From the NCBI GenBank assembly GCA_045634305.1, contig JAZQZZ010000019.1, positions 1 through 64,000 of the forward strand: a stretch of 64,000 nt of DNA. The letters are read 5' to 3'. Positions within the stretch are counted from its first letter, which is position 1; every line of letters begins with the position of its first letter. Source of the stretch: HGM04593 sp045634305 (GTDB taxonomy: Bacteria; Bacteroidota; Bacteroidia; Bacteroidales; Bacteroidaceae). The notes under the pieces were generated by a model. The model worked only from the letters and a program-made list of their open reading frames with translations, was not told the origin of the DNA and searched no databases. Below, one piece after another: positions 51,788 to 60,700 of the stretch. The position numbers and the translations under genes are program-made.

Positions 51788-52693
51788 TTACTTCACAGCC
51801 TCCACAGTATAGCCTTTCGTCTTCAACAGTTCAAGCACGCCTTTTTCTCCGGGAAGGTGCGCTGCACCAACAACAAACAGCGTTGATGCCCTATCCATCA
51901 TTGTCGGCATCTTCTCGGCCCACGCTGCATTGCGGCCATAAATCAGTGCCTCTTCTTCCTCGGGAGTACTGTCGCACAAGTTACCCATCTTTTCCTCGGT
52001 AATATCCAAAAGCGCCTGCATATCCTGCGAAAAGAATGCTGCAGAAAGCTCTTTCATCTGTAATGCGTAATATTCACTATTGTCAACCATACATAGCAAC
52101 TGCTGTTTCTGGCGTTCAATTGTCGCCCCCCTGTACAATGTTTCAATCTGGAAATCCACTGTTTCCAAACCGGCAACCAGCTTTCCCGCTTTTTTGGCAA
52201 CGTTTTGAAAATGAGCGTCAATGAGTTTCATAGGGTTGAACTTTGGGGTCAGTTTCATGTACTGTACCAGCTGCAGTTGGGTAGAGAGTGCCATGGGAGT
52301 CATCTTTCCCATCTGGCTCTTGAGAATGGGATTGTTGAGATTCATCCCTAACAGTTTGTCCATATATTCATTGATACGCTGCATTTCATCGGCAGTGAAC
52401 ACATCGGCAAGCGCCTTGCCATCGGGTAACATGATTGCCTCCTTCACCTTTTTCTGGTTCTCGCGGCTCTCCATCTCACTCATCACCACCTCTCCGCAGA
52501 CAACGTCAACTGCATCAAGTACAGTCTTTGCTCCGGGGATTGAATCAATGAAAGAAGCCGGGGCCAAATGGTATGTACCTACAATATACGATGGCTTTTC
52601 AAGGCTCTTATGAGAAATTTTATACAACAATTGGGCGTTACTGCCAACAATCGAACCAAACAGCAGAACAAGTGACAAGAATATTTTTTTCAT
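51788..52693 (-). CDS. TraB/GumN family secreted protein
   Basis: 301 residues with a signal peptide (MKKIFLSLVLLFGSIVGSNA). The two short GxxH motifs of the family are present at either end (VGTYHLAP near residue 40 and VGAAHLPGEKG near 278), with a helical middle (EMESRENQKKVKEAI, FTADEMQRINEYMDKLLG). This superfamily includes the eukaryotic Tiki metalloproteases, and the two His motifs are thought to hold a metal; bacterial members are uncharacterised. The gene is single: a promoter-like TACCTTCG lies at 52717-52724 and the terminator at 51723-51762. Confidence 0.85.
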   Translation of the reverse strand: MKKIFLSLVLLFGSIVGSNAQLLYKISHKSLEKPSYIVGTYHLAPASFIDSIPGAKTVLDAVDVVCGEVVMSEMESRENQKKVKEAIMLPDGKALADVFTADEMQRINEYMDKLLGMNLNNPILKSQMGKMTPMALSTQLQLVQYMKLTPKFNPMKLIDAHFQNVAKKAGKLVAGLETVDFQIETLYRGATIERQKQQLLCMVDNSEYYALQMKELSAAFFSQDMQALLDITEEKMGNLCDSTPEEEEALIYGRNAAWAEKMPTMMDRASTLFVVGAAHLPGEKGVLELLKTKGYTVEAVK

Positions 52694-52838
52694 GATAGTT
52701 GATAATTAATTTGTAGCGAAGGTAATAAAAATCAACAACAAATGTGTCCAAAAATGGATGGTAAATATTAAGAAAACTTAAATAAGAGCCAAAAAACAAC
52801 ACATAAGCACAAAGGTGTGCTAACTTTACAGAAAAATA

Positions 52839-53330
52839 ATGAATAAACTGCTTATGAAGAAGATAAAGAATCCATGGATTGATTTGACCGACAAAGGTTA
52901 CAACTGCTTTGCATGTGCACCCACAAACCCTTGTGGCTTGAAAATGGAATTTTACGAGGATGGCGAGGAGATTGTATCACTGTGGACACCCGGCAGCAAC
53001 TACCAAGGATGGCTGGACACGTTGCATGGCGGCATTCAGGCCACACTGCTCGACGAGCTTGGAGGTTGGATAATCGCCCGCAAGTTCCAGACATCGGGAA
53101 TGACAACCAAGCTGAACATGAAATATAGAAAACCTATCCCCACCGGCGAGGACATCACACTTGAGATACGTGGTCGCGTAAAAGAGGTCAAGCGCATGTT
53201 CGTGTTCATCGAGGCCGAAATCATCTACGACGGCGAAGTGCGTTCAAGCGCAGAAATGACATACTACACATTTCCAAAGGATGTAGCCGAAAAGGATTTC
53301 ATGTTCAATGGTTGCGAGGTAGAGGAGTAA
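52839..53330 (+). CDS. Hotdog-fold acyl-CoA thioesterase (PaaI-like)
   Basis: 163 residues. The core HGGIQATLLDELGGW is the PaaI/thioesterase-superfamily pattern with its catalytic acidic residue, followed by TKLNMKYRKPIPTGEDI, a common strand motif. The N-terminal NCFACAPTNPCGLKMEF is frequent in Bacteroidetes members. It should hydrolyse acyl-CoA in the cytoplasm; the substrate is unknown. A -7 element TAACTTTA at 52821-52828 puts the transcript start very near the ATG. Met6 (52854) is an alternative start. Its end is convergent with a glycosyltransferase, 12 bp away. Confidence 0.87.
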   Translation: MNKLLMKKIKNPWIDLTDKGYNCFACAPTNPCGLKMEFYEDGEEIVSLWTPGSNYQGWLDTLHGGIQATLLDELGGWIIARKFQTSGMTTKLNMKYRKPIPTGEDITLEIRGRVKEVKRMFVFIEAEIIYDGEVRSSAEMTYYTFPKDVAEKDFMFNGCEVEE

Positions 53331-53351
53331 GTTACGGCGAAGTTACTCCTC
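53322..53351. repeat. Inverted repeat holding both convergent stop codons
   Basis: GAGGAGTAA (53322-53330) is repeated inverted as TTACTCCTC (53343-53351). Each arm is the Glu-Glu-stop end of one gene. It has no U-run on either strand, so it is not counted as a terminator. Confidence 0.5.
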
Positions 53352-54530
53352 CAAAAAACCGACAAAACGCTCAAGTTGCTTTGAAAAAGAGAACACGTCG
53401 CATGATGCATTCAGGCAATTTGCAGAATAGGTTGCATATTCCTCCTGTGACATATCAGCAAAAGCCCCAATATTCCTTTCAAGAGCCTTGTAGTCACCAT
53501 ATTCCGATACAAGGCCAAAACCACACTCCTTGACAATACGTGCACCTTCACCATTTCCACTGAAAAGTATTGGAATACCGGCCGGCAACAGGTCAAAAAT
53601 CTTTGATGGCACAGCACCATGAATAGCTGCAGCAAGAGGTATAATAGAGAGTTGATATTTCTTCAACTCTTCATTCATCTGTTGTTTCGACACGCAACCA
53701 TGATACCATATATTCTTGTCACCATCCTTTATATACTCCAGTATCGCCTCGACCTGATTACCTCCGCCATATAGGTGCATTTCAACACCAAGTCCCTTGA
53801 AATCAATTGACTTTAACAGTGACAGCATATCCTGAGCAACACCGAACAATCCGGCATATACGATCTTCAGCGCACCATCCTTCAGTCTCACTGTTGCAGA
53901 TTCATTTTCAGCAGGCTGAAGATTACGGTACAGGAATGTTCTCTTTCCCGGAAACATTGTCGCAACATGTTCCATAATCTCCTGCGACTGTCCCATCACA
54001 GAATGGGCATTCTTGTATATATACTTTTCAAAGCGGCTCAACACCTTAAAAGAGAGACTGCCCTTGCGGACAAACCCCAACTCCACAGCCGAGCCAGGCC
54101 ATAAATCCGAGACATTGAGAATAACCTCCTTACCGTAAAGTTTCTTGAAAAGTGTGATTGCAGATACCGATACCAGGATTGGCGGAGACTGCACAATCAC
54201 ACGGTCGTAGCTCTTTATCATCTTGCGTTTGAAAGCAAAAGACCACATGGAAACAGCATAGGCAGTCATTGCGAGCACACGCTTTAACGGATTCTTTGAA
54301 ACAGTAGCATAAGTCCAATAACGATAGACATTTACACCATCAATCTGCTCTTTCATTGAGAAATGGCCACGATAACCATCAAAAATCTTTCCCTTAGGAT
54401 AATTGGGCAAACAAGTGAGCACGTCCACATCCACCCCGGAGGCTTTAAGCCCTTTAGCAAGATTTGTAATGCGGCTCGGAGCCGCACCAAATTCCGGTTC
54501 GTAATAGAATGAGACGATAAGTACTTTCAC
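53343..54530 (-). CDS. GT4 family glycosyltransferase
   Basis: 395 residues starting with GTG (54528-54530). The N-terminal half MKVLIVSFYYEPEFGAAPSR and the middle IVQSPPILVSVSAITLF match WbuB-like transferases of O-antigen and capsule loci. The C-terminal half has KIVYAGLFGVAQDMLSLL and AAAIHGAVPSKIFDLLPAGI, with a donor-site Glu in EGARIVKECGFGL. It probably adds a sugar to the repeat unit of the exopolysaccharide assembled by the genes that follow. It is transcribed away from the wzi-like gene and lies at the edge of the locus. Confidence 0.8.
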   Translation of the reverse strand: MKVLIVSFYYEPEFGAAPSRITNLAKGLKASGVDVDVLTCLPNYPKGKIFDGYRGHFSMKEQIDGVNVYRYWTYATVSKNPLKRVLAMTAYAVSMWSFAFKRKMIKSYDRVIVQSPPILVSVSAITLFKKLYGKEVILNVSDLWPGSAVELGFVRKGSLSFKVLSRFEKYIYKNAHSVMGQSQEIMEHVATMFPGKRTFLYRNLQPAENESATVRLKDGALKIVYAGLFGVAQDMLSLLKSIDFKGLGVEMHLYGGGNQVEAILEYIKDGDKNIWYHGCVSKQQMNEELKKYQLSIIPLAAAIHGAVPSKIFDLLPAGIPILFSGNGEGARIVKECGFGLVSEYGDYKALERNIGAFADMSQEEYATYSANCLNASCDVFSFSKQLERFVGFLEE

Positions 54531-54651
54531 TGTCTATGGGGTTTATCGGTTATTTGCCTGGCTGTTCCGCAAGGGCGCACAAAGTTAAAAACAATACGGA
54601 AGAAAAAAAATAAAACGGCATAAATTATATCTGCAATACAAAATAACATTC

Positions 54652-54659
54652 TATCTTTG
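54652..54659 (+). promoter_or_regulatory. -7 element upstream of the Wzi-like gene
   Basis: TATCTTTG on the plus strand with a leader of about 100 nt. No good -33 is visible. Confidence 0.4.
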
Positions 54660-54765
54660 CATCATGCATTGCGAAAATAGACTGCACTAGCGGGAAACTT
54701 GCAAGCAAACTGGTGTTTCGCTAATTTGCACTATTTTGGCCACAAACAGCGAAGTCTGAACAAAC

Positions 54766-56307
54766 ATGAATATTGCCTTAAAGATAATACTCCCTATTTT
54801 TCTTATGCTTGCACTTCCCTTGCAGGCACAAAAGAGTGACGGGGAGAAAATAAGATATGAGATACAGGCCGGAGCTATCGCTTCAAAAGGAGAGCATGCG
54901 CCCTTTTGGCTGACGGGCAATAGACATGGCCTATCCTCTTTACAGAACTATAGCACAAACCTCAGCGCAGGTCTGTTCCGCGATTTCGACAATAAGCGGG
55001 GATTCACATGGAGTTATGGTATAGAACTTGCCGGCGCGTGGAACCACTCTTCACCATTCTATGTACAACAGTTGTATGCCGATGTAAAGTACAACTGTTG
55101 GGAACTGAGCATCGGTAGTAAAGAGCGATACTCCGAGGGCAGGCACCCGACACTCAGCGGTGGCGGCCTCACATTCTCCACCAACGCCCGTCCCATTCCA
55201 CAAGTCAGGTTCGGCATCAACGAATATACCACTGCACGCTGGCTTTTCAACGAATGGATACATGTCAAAGGTCATTTAAGCTATGGCTGGCAGACCGATG
55301 GCCGTTTCCAGCGCAATCATATGAGCAATGCAGTAAACGGAAGTTGGTATATAGACAGGGTTCTTTTCCACGAAAAGACAGCATTCCTAAAAATAGGCAA
55401 ACTCTCAAGTACACCCTTTTCGTTAGAAATGGGATTTGAGATGTATACACAATTTGGAGGACGCGTATGGGAAAAACACCCCGATGGCGACATCATACGT
55501 TATGAACTGCCCCACTCATTCAAGGAGTACCTTAGGGCATTCATTCCATTGGCCGGAGGCAGCGAATCAACCGACATGGACAAGACCAATGTGAATGGCA
55601 ATGTGCTTGGCAGTTTGCATCTTGCAGTGAATTACCAGACCGAGGAATGGAGTATAAAGGCGTATTACGAACATTTTTACGAAGATCACTCGGGACTCTT
55701 CGGCTTGGACTACCACTACAATCGCGAAGGAGAGAAAACCTGGATTACATATCTTCCCTGGAGAGACGGCCTTTTTGGTTTGGAACTGAAAGTACCCCAA
55801 AACAGGGTCATAGACTGTTTTGTTTATGAATATATAACATCCCGTGACCAAAGCGGTCCGATACTCAGAAACCCCGCGGGAGATATGATCGGCCAGGCCG
55901 GAGGAAAGGACTGGTACTACACACATACATACTATCAGTCATGGCAGCACTGGGGAATGTCTATCTGCAACCCGCTTTTTCTGTCACCACTATACAACAA
56001 AGATAGCAACATGACAATGCCATATTCACGCATACGCTCACACCACGTCGGGTTCAACGGAACACCATGCAAGCAGTTGGGGTACCGAATCATGGCATCG
56101 TGGACAAGACACTGGGGTTCATACGAAGACCCGCTACCGGAGTCCATGACCCAGTTGAGTACTATGGGAGAAGTTGTGTATACACCAAAGATGTTGAAGG
56201 GATGGAAATTCACCGGAGCCTTGGCATACGACCACAGCAAGCTCATCGGCAATAATTTTGGTGCCATGCTCACCATCAGCAAAGCGGGATGGCTGAGCGG
56301 CAAATAA
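54766..56307 (+). CDS. Wzi-like capsule assembly outer-membrane protein
   Basis: 513 residues. Signal peptide MNIALKIILPIFLMLALPLQA, then a beta-barrel with many alternating strands (WSYGIELAGAWNHSS, LGSLHLAVNYQTEEWSIKAY, YEHFYEDHSGLFGLDYHY, HHVGFNGTPCKQLGYRIMAS), consistent with the Wzi family. E. coli Wzi binds group 1 capsule at the surface. Here the neighbouring glycosyltransferase, flippase, Wzz and Wza-type genes support a role in polysaccharide attachment or export. It is followed 17 bp downstream by a small lipoprotein. Confidence 0.8.
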   Translation: MNIALKIILPIFLMLALPLQAQKSDGEKIRYEIQAGAIASKGEHAPFWLTGNRHGLSSLQNYSTNLSAGLFRDFDNKRGFTWSYGIELAGAWNHSSPFYVQQLYADVKYNCWELSIGSKERYSEGRHPTLSGGGLTFSTNARPIPQVRFGINEYTTARWLFNEWIHVKGHLSYGWQTDGRFQRNHMSNAVNGSWYIDRVLFHEKTAFLKIGKLSSTPFSLEMGFEMYTQFGGRVWEKHPDGDIIRYELPHSFKEYLRAFIPLAGGSESTDMDKTNVNGNVLGSLHLAVNYQTEEWSIKAYYEHFYEDHSGLFGLDYHYNREGEKTWITYLPWRDGLFGLELKVPQNRVIDCFVYEYITSRDQSGPILRNPAGDMIGQAGGKDWYYTHTYYQSWQHWGMSICNPLFLSPLYNKDSNMTMPYSRIRSHHVGFNGTPCKQLGYRIMASWTRHWGSYEDPLPESMTQLSTMGEVVYTPKMLKGWKFTGALAYDHSKLIGNNFGAMLTISKAGWLSGK

Positions 56308-56324
56308 AAAGTGGAAAGGAAAAG

Positions 56325-56771
56325 ATGAAAAAATATATTTACAGGGTAATACTGCTGCTTGCAATGATGACAATATCGTCGTGTGAGAGCTATCTCATCC
56401 ACGGCGACCTGAACGGTTTTTGGCAAGCAACAAGCATTGAGAACAAAGAAAGCGGTGAAGTAAGATATTGCAATGGTGATATTTATTATTCATTCCAAAG
56501 AGATCTGGTATTGATAACATTTGTATCACCCACAGTACCTACAGGAAAGATGAAAGAGAGCCATGTTGCCTATTTTGCATACGAAAATGATTCGATTGCA
56601 ATGACAGATTTCCGTATATATTATGACCCCAATGGCGCTCAAACACCTTTAGAGGAACTGGAAAAATTCGGATTGCACGAAACATTCAATACTTTCCTTG
56701 TCGAAGAGCTGAATAATCATTCCCTGATACTAAACTCTGAGAAATCGCGCATAGCTCTAAAGAAATACTGA
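56325..56771 (+). CDS. Small lipoprotein, lipocalin-like
   Basis: 148 residues from the ATG at 56325. A lipobox signal (LLLAMMTISSC, Cys20) is followed by a beta-rich segment starting LNGFWQATSIENKESGEV, like the lipocalin-type domains of Bacteroidales, and ends in EKSRIALKKY. No function is known. It lies between the wzi-like and acyltransferase genes on the plus strand, 17 bp after the former, so it is probably part of the polysaccharide locus. Confidence 0.65.
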   Translation: MKKYIYRVILLLAMMTISSCESYLIHGDLNGFWQATSIENKESGEVRYCNGDIYYSFQRDLVLITFVSPTVPTGKMKESHVAYFAYENDSIAMTDFRIYYDPNGAQTPLEELEKFGLHETFNTFLVEELNNHSLILNSEKSRIALKKY

Positions 56772-56834
56772 ACTTGCAAAGAGATTATACCAACAATAGT
56801 ATCATTATAAAAGCCAAACATCAATATAATAACA

Positions 56835-57365
56835 ATGAAAATAAAAGGCGACGACATCACTTTCAAGCAATTTATATTCTTATGTCTCTACTACGGTGTA
56901 GCACGGTATCTTCCCAACATGCTGTTTGGTGGGAAAATAAGATATTTTTGCTGCAAGAACATATTCAAGCAGTGTGGAAACAATGTACACATTGAACGCG
57001 GAGCACACTTCGGCACCGGAAAGGACATCTGCATGGGCGACTTTTCAGGACTTGGTATCAACAGCAAAGTACCCAGTAACCTTATAGTCGGAACAGAGGT
57101 GATGATGGGACCGGATGTAGTGATACTTGACCGTAACCACAAATTCGACCGCACAGACATTCCTATAGGACGGCAGGGAAACACGGAAAGGAAACAGACT
57201 GTTATTGAGGATGACGTATGGATTGGATGCCAAGTGCTGATAATGCCAGGCCGCAGGATAAGGAAAGGCAGCATCATTGCAGGCGGTTGTGTGCTATGCA
57301 AGGATTTTCCCGAGTATTCGATTGTCGGCGGCAATCCATCGAAACTGATTAAAAGCAGAAAATGA
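56835..57365 (+). CDS. Left-handed beta-helix (hexapeptide) O-acyltransferase
   Basis: 176 residues. Hexapeptide repeats run from about residue 55 to 165 (VHIERGAHFG, ICMGDFSGLGINSKV, MMGPDVVILDRNHKFD, DVWIGCQVLIMPGRRIRKGS), with the NHKFDR loop that holds the probable catalytic His and the trimer C-terminal part GGNPSKLIK. It is a CoA-dependent acetyltransferase of the NodL/LacA/Maa type. An acetyl group is probably added to a sugar of the exopolysaccharide. It is the last plus-strand gene; a terminator at 57376-57406 follows. Confidence 0.87.
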   Translation: MKIKGDDITFKQFIFLCLYYGVARYLPNMLFGGKIRYFCCKNIFKQCGNNVHIERGAHFGTGKDICMGDFSGLGINSKVPSNLIVGTEVMMGPDVVILDRNHKFDRTDIPIGRQGNTERKQTVIEDDVWIGCQVLIMPGRRIRKGSIIAGGCVLCKDFPEYSIVGGNPSKLIKSRK

Positions 57366-57375
57366 TTTTTTACGT

Positions 57376-57406
57376 AAAAAGGCAAATCTCAACGATTTGC
57401 CTTTTT
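57376..57406. terminator. Bidirectional terminator lying partly inside the flippase coding end
   Basis: Perfect 13-bp stem AAAAAGGCAAATC/GATTTGCCTTTTT with loop TCAAC. The loop holds the first bases of the flippase stop codon and the right arm encodes its last codons, while on the plus strand it ends the acyltransferase gene. Confidence 0.85.
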
Positions 57407-58615
57407 GCATACTATTTTTCTGTAATATATGTATAGCACCAGAGTATATATTGACGAGCTTACCACATTTGTAATCAGTGCTCCCTCAACGTTCCAAAGC
57501 CATACAAGCACAATAAAACCGAACACTTTAAATGCTCCGCACATATAACTGCTGTTGCGTATTGGCACACCGTGGCCGTGTGAACCAAGAAAGCGATTAA
57601 TCATATCACCGATACCATGTACCGAAAAGGCTATAGCCAACCAAGCGGCATATCGTGCCACTATTGCATACGATGCTGGATAGAACCAATCGACAACAAT
57701 GTGAATGAAAGACATGAACAGAATACACGAAGCCACAGTCAGCACCATCGTTGCCTTGAACACCTTCTGCGGGATAGCAGGTTCGTTTACGAACTTTTTG
57801 AAATATGCGGTACCTATAATGCCGGGCAAATAAGATAGCGGTGTTGTCAGCGTCAAAGCCAAAGTGTAATATCCGACATTCGTGTTGTCGTCATTGAACA
57901 CTCCAAGCATAAGGCCTGCCAGATAATGAGTGGCAATCATTGCCAAAGAACCGTAATATAGATGTGCGCCATATGCACTATTCTCAGTCTTCAGGCTCGC
58001 ATAGATAGGTTTGAGTTCCTTGAAACGCGGACGAGTGGAGATGATGATAATAGCAAATACTAAACTATATACACCCCACTGCAACAATATCACGAATGAT
58101 GACGTCGGCTCTATGTATTTGAAAATGAGTAGGGCCATCACAACATAAATAATAGGCGGAAGCACGCGTGATATCGCCAGACGACCAATATAATTATCAC
58201 CCTGAGCTGTTGTATTCACATAATTGGTAAACAGAGGATAAAAGCATACCGGCAAAGAGACCATAAACAAAAAGCACTCCTTTTGCCCAATGTGGAACAG
58301 ACCTGCAAACAGTGTCATCAGCAGAAGAGCCACAAAACAGACTCCCAAAATGACAATCATTGCGCCGCGCACTTTGCGGCTATGGACTTCATCGTCCGAG
58401 AGCGCCAACAAGCGGTTGCCGGCGTGGAAATAGCCGAACAGCAACAGCCACGAGAAGAGAGTTATGAGGTTCTGCACATAACGCACGTCACCATACTCTT
58501 CGTCTGTAAGGAAGCGTGTATTCACTATTGATGTAGCAAAGCCCAACAATGAGCCCATCAATGTTGATGCATATAAATACACAACCTGAAATTTACTTTT
58601 CGTAATCGCCTTCAT
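57389..58615 (-). CDS. Polysaccharide flippase (Wzx/MATE-like)
   Basis: 408 residues from the ATG at 58613-58615. About twelve hydrophobic helices (VVYLYASTLMGSLLGFATSI, LITLFSWLLLFGYFHAGNRL, YYGSLAMIATHYLAGLML) with the short charged loops of the PST/MATE family. It should flip lipid-linked repeat units across the inner membrane. It is the last gene of the minus-strand polysaccharide run, 4 bp after a glycosyltransferase with the chosen start. A start at 58636 overlaps that gene by 17 bp and cannot be excluded. Confidence 0.82.
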   Translation of the reverse strand: MKAITKSKFQVVYLYASTLMGSLLGFATSIVNTRFLTDEEYGDVRYVQNLITLFSWLLLFGYFHAGNRLLALSDDEVHSRKVRGAMIVILGVCFVALLLMTLFAGLFHIGQKECFLFMVSLPVCFYPLFTNYVNTTAQGDNYIGRLAISRVLPPIIYVVMALLIFKYIEPTSSFVILLQWGVYSLVFAIIIISTRPRFKELKPIYASLKTENSAYGAHLYYGSLAMIATHYLAGLMLGVFNDDNTNVGYYTLALTLTTPLSYLPGIIGTAYFKKFVNEPAIPQKVFKATMVLTVASCILFMSFIHIVVDWFYPASYAIVARYAAWLAIAFSVHGIGDMINRFLGSHGHGVPIRNSSYMCGAFKVFGFIVLVWLWNVEGALITNVVSSSIYTLVLYIYYRKIVCKKANR

Positions 58616-58619
58616 ATCA

Positions 58620-59717
58620 TCAACCTTTCCATACATTTACCAGTCTGTTCCAAACCGATGAAACTGAATACTCATGGTTTACCCTCGTCCTTGCATTTGC
58701 TGCCATAGAAGACTTGGCATCCTCGTCCGAAATAAGTTTTTCAACAGCAACGCTGATTTCATCGGCACAGCGTGGTTTTATCACTACTCCACACTTGCCG
58801 TTGTCAAGCATCTCCGGGATAGCCCCCACGCCACTGGCGATAATTGGTGTACCGCAGGCCATTGCCTCAAGAATCACATTAGGGAAGCCCTCGATATATG
58901 AAGGGGCAACAAGAATATCGGCTGCAAGCATCTCTTTAATGGTTTCTTCGCGAGAAAGGCCACCGGTAAAACAGAGCCAATTGCCATTACGAACAGAAGC
59001 AATACTCTCCAAGCGTGCCTTGACATCATCCTCAACATGTCCAACCATACGCAATGTCACGTCCGACAACCTGCTGCAAGCCTCGACAAGCTCATATACA
59101 CCCTTTATATCGACAATGTGACCGACAAAAAGCAGTCTTTTCTCAACCCTCTCGACCTTGCCTTCATGAGCAGATACCGCGTCGCAGACAAAGGTAGACA
59201 ACGGATTCGGTATATACACAGCACCCTGGATATTCATTTTCTCAAGTGCCCGGAAGGACAAATTGTCCATAACAACAGGAACATCGGTGCTCTTCAAAAC
59301 ATGCCTAAGTAACTTTGTCTCCCAATTGTTCTTTTGGATGATTTCAGGTAGACGGCCGCAATGGAAATGCAAAACAGTTCTGATTCCCTTTGATTTCGCA
59401 TAGCGAAAAATAAAGTAATCCTTTATGAGTCCAAGTGATGCAGTTGTACACAAATGTATGGTATCAGGTTTCTCTCTCCTTATTCGTCTTTTGACAATCT
59501 TCACCAATGAGAGATACTCCACCACTCCGCGCCAAAGACGCACAAAAGGGGCGACACCTCTTACGTATGTCTTCCTGTCCAGCGGTTGAAGCAGAAGTTC
59601 CACTTGCTGCGCGGCCTGTTCATATTGCGCGACAATAGCCTTTGCCCACACAGATATGCCTCCAATGTTACTGTTGGAGATTCCCTCATATGGAGTACAG
59701 AACAATATCTTTTTCAT
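58620..59717 (-). CDS. GT4 family glycosyltransferase
   Basis: 365 residues from MKKILFCTPYEGISNSNIGG. The GT-B pattern is clear: the acceptor half (SVWAKAIVAQYEQAA, TIHLCTTASLG), VYIPNPLS, LLFVGHIVDIKGVYELVEA and the donor site PSYIEGFPNVILEAMACG with the E-x7-E motif. It is expected to add a sugar to the repeat unit. The upstream frame starts at a GTG (59726) overlapping the stop of the previous gene; the ATG at 59717 was preferred. It lies 5 bp after the GT2 gene. Confidence 0.85.
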   Translation of the reverse strand: MKKILFCTPYEGISNSNIGGISVWAKAIVAQYEQAAQQVELLLQPLDRKTYVRGVAPFVRLWRGVVEYLSLVKIVKRRIRREKPDTIHLCTTASLGLIKDYFIFRYAKSKGIRTVLHFHCGRLPEIIQKNNWETKLLRHVLKSTDVPVVMDNLSFRALEKMNIQGAVYIPNPLSTFVCDAVSAHEGKVERVEKRLLFVGHIVDIKGVYELVEACSRLSDVTLRMVGHVEDDVKARLESIASVRNGNWLCFTGGLSREETIKEMLAADILVAPSYIEGFPNVILEAMACGTPIIASGVGAIPEMLDNGKCGVVIKPRCADEISVAVEKLISDEDAKSSMAANARTRVNHEYSVSSVWNRLVNVWKG

Positions 59718-59722
59718 AACAA

Positions 59723-60700
59723 TCACTTTAATGTGACATCAAAGTCAAAATATCTGTTCTCAAACATCAACGCCCTAAAGTCGTTATAGTCAAAACTGTT
59801 TTTTGTAAACACATCCTTAATAAGGCGCCGAAGAAGTTTTACAGCAGTTCTGAAAGAACCGGAATAGCTTTTGAAATATTTCAGGCAAGTAATACTGTTC
59901 AGCAAACATATCAAATAAAACTTCAGGCGCGGTTCATACAGTCTGTTGCAAATAAGCCTGTTATGATAATACATGTATATACGTCCCAAGCCACGTGAAT
60001 CCTTAGTATTCTTCTGTGAAGAACCGACCTTGTGATAAACAAGAGAACGTGGCACGCATACCATCTGAACACTTTGATTCCTCATCCTCAAAGAGAACTC
60101 ATAATCCTCCTCGCCAAAGAAAAAACCGTTATATAGAAGTTCATTCTTTTCGTTAAGGAGCGAGGCATCAAAGAAGAGTGCACAGCCCGATACGAAATTT
60201 ATTGGAAAAGGTTCAAGACCCACAACTGTCCGCAACTGCTCGGCATAAAGGTTCTTGCGTGTACCGAAAGTGAGTTTTCCACCACTGAACCAAACCTTTT
60301 CCTTATTGCTATGATAGCAAATACAAGGTGAGAGGATTTTCGCTGCAGGATTTGCTTTTACATAATCGAGCAGATGTGTCAAGGTATCAGGTTCCACCTC
60401 GGTATCATTATTCAACAGCATACAATAGTCGGGAGCATCCTGCATAGCTAAATCAATAGCTTTGTTATTGCCCACTGCGAAACCATAGTTCTTTCCTAGT
60501 CCAACAATCCTGTAGCCTGCCACATTAGGTCTCCCGGCATTTTCATCCAGCCATTGCTGTATGCGTAAAACAGAATCATCGGTCGAGCCATTGTCACCGA
60601 TGACAACGGTATGCTGTTCCTTCATCCTGCTCAACGACTCAAGGCAAGCGATTGTATCATCGGCACCATGCCAGTTAATCAGTATTATTGCTGTTTTCAT
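59723..60700 (-). CDS. GT2 family glycosyltransferase
   Basis: 325 residues from the ATG at 60698-60700. The GT-A signature blocks are present: AIILINWHGADDTIACLESL, VVIGDNGSTDDSVLRIQQ, YGFAVGNNKAIDLAM, and MLLNNDTEVEPDTLTHL, the DxD-equivalent NNDT of rhamnosyl-type GT2 enzymes, plus SGCALFFDASLLNEKNELLY and FGEEDYEFSLRMRNQ. Rhamnosyltransferase-like enzymes share this pattern, but the sugar is not known. It begins inside the last codons of the polymerase gene (26-bp overlap). The frame starting at 60736 is less likely. Confidence 0.87.
   Translation of the reverse strand: MKTAIILINWHGADDTIACLESLSRMKEQHTVVIGDNGSTDDSVLRIQQWLDENAGRPNVAGYRIVGLGKNYGFAVGNNKAIDLAMQDAPDYCMLLNNDTEVEPDTLTHLLDYVKANPAAKILSPCICYHSNKEKVWFSGGKLTFGTRKNLYAEQLRTVVGLEPFPINFVSGCALFFDASLLNEKNELLYNGFFFGEEDYEFSLRMRNQSVQMVCVPRSLVYHKVGSSQKNTKDSRGLGRIYMYYHNRLICNRLYEPRLKFYLICLLNSITCLKYFKSYSGSFRTAVKLLRRLIKDVFTKNSFDYNDFRALMFENRYFDFDVTLK

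Noticed and set aside
53322..53351. Inverted repeat between thioesterase and glycosyltransferase as a terminator
   Set aside because: No U-run on either strand; it results from both genes ending in two Glu codons.
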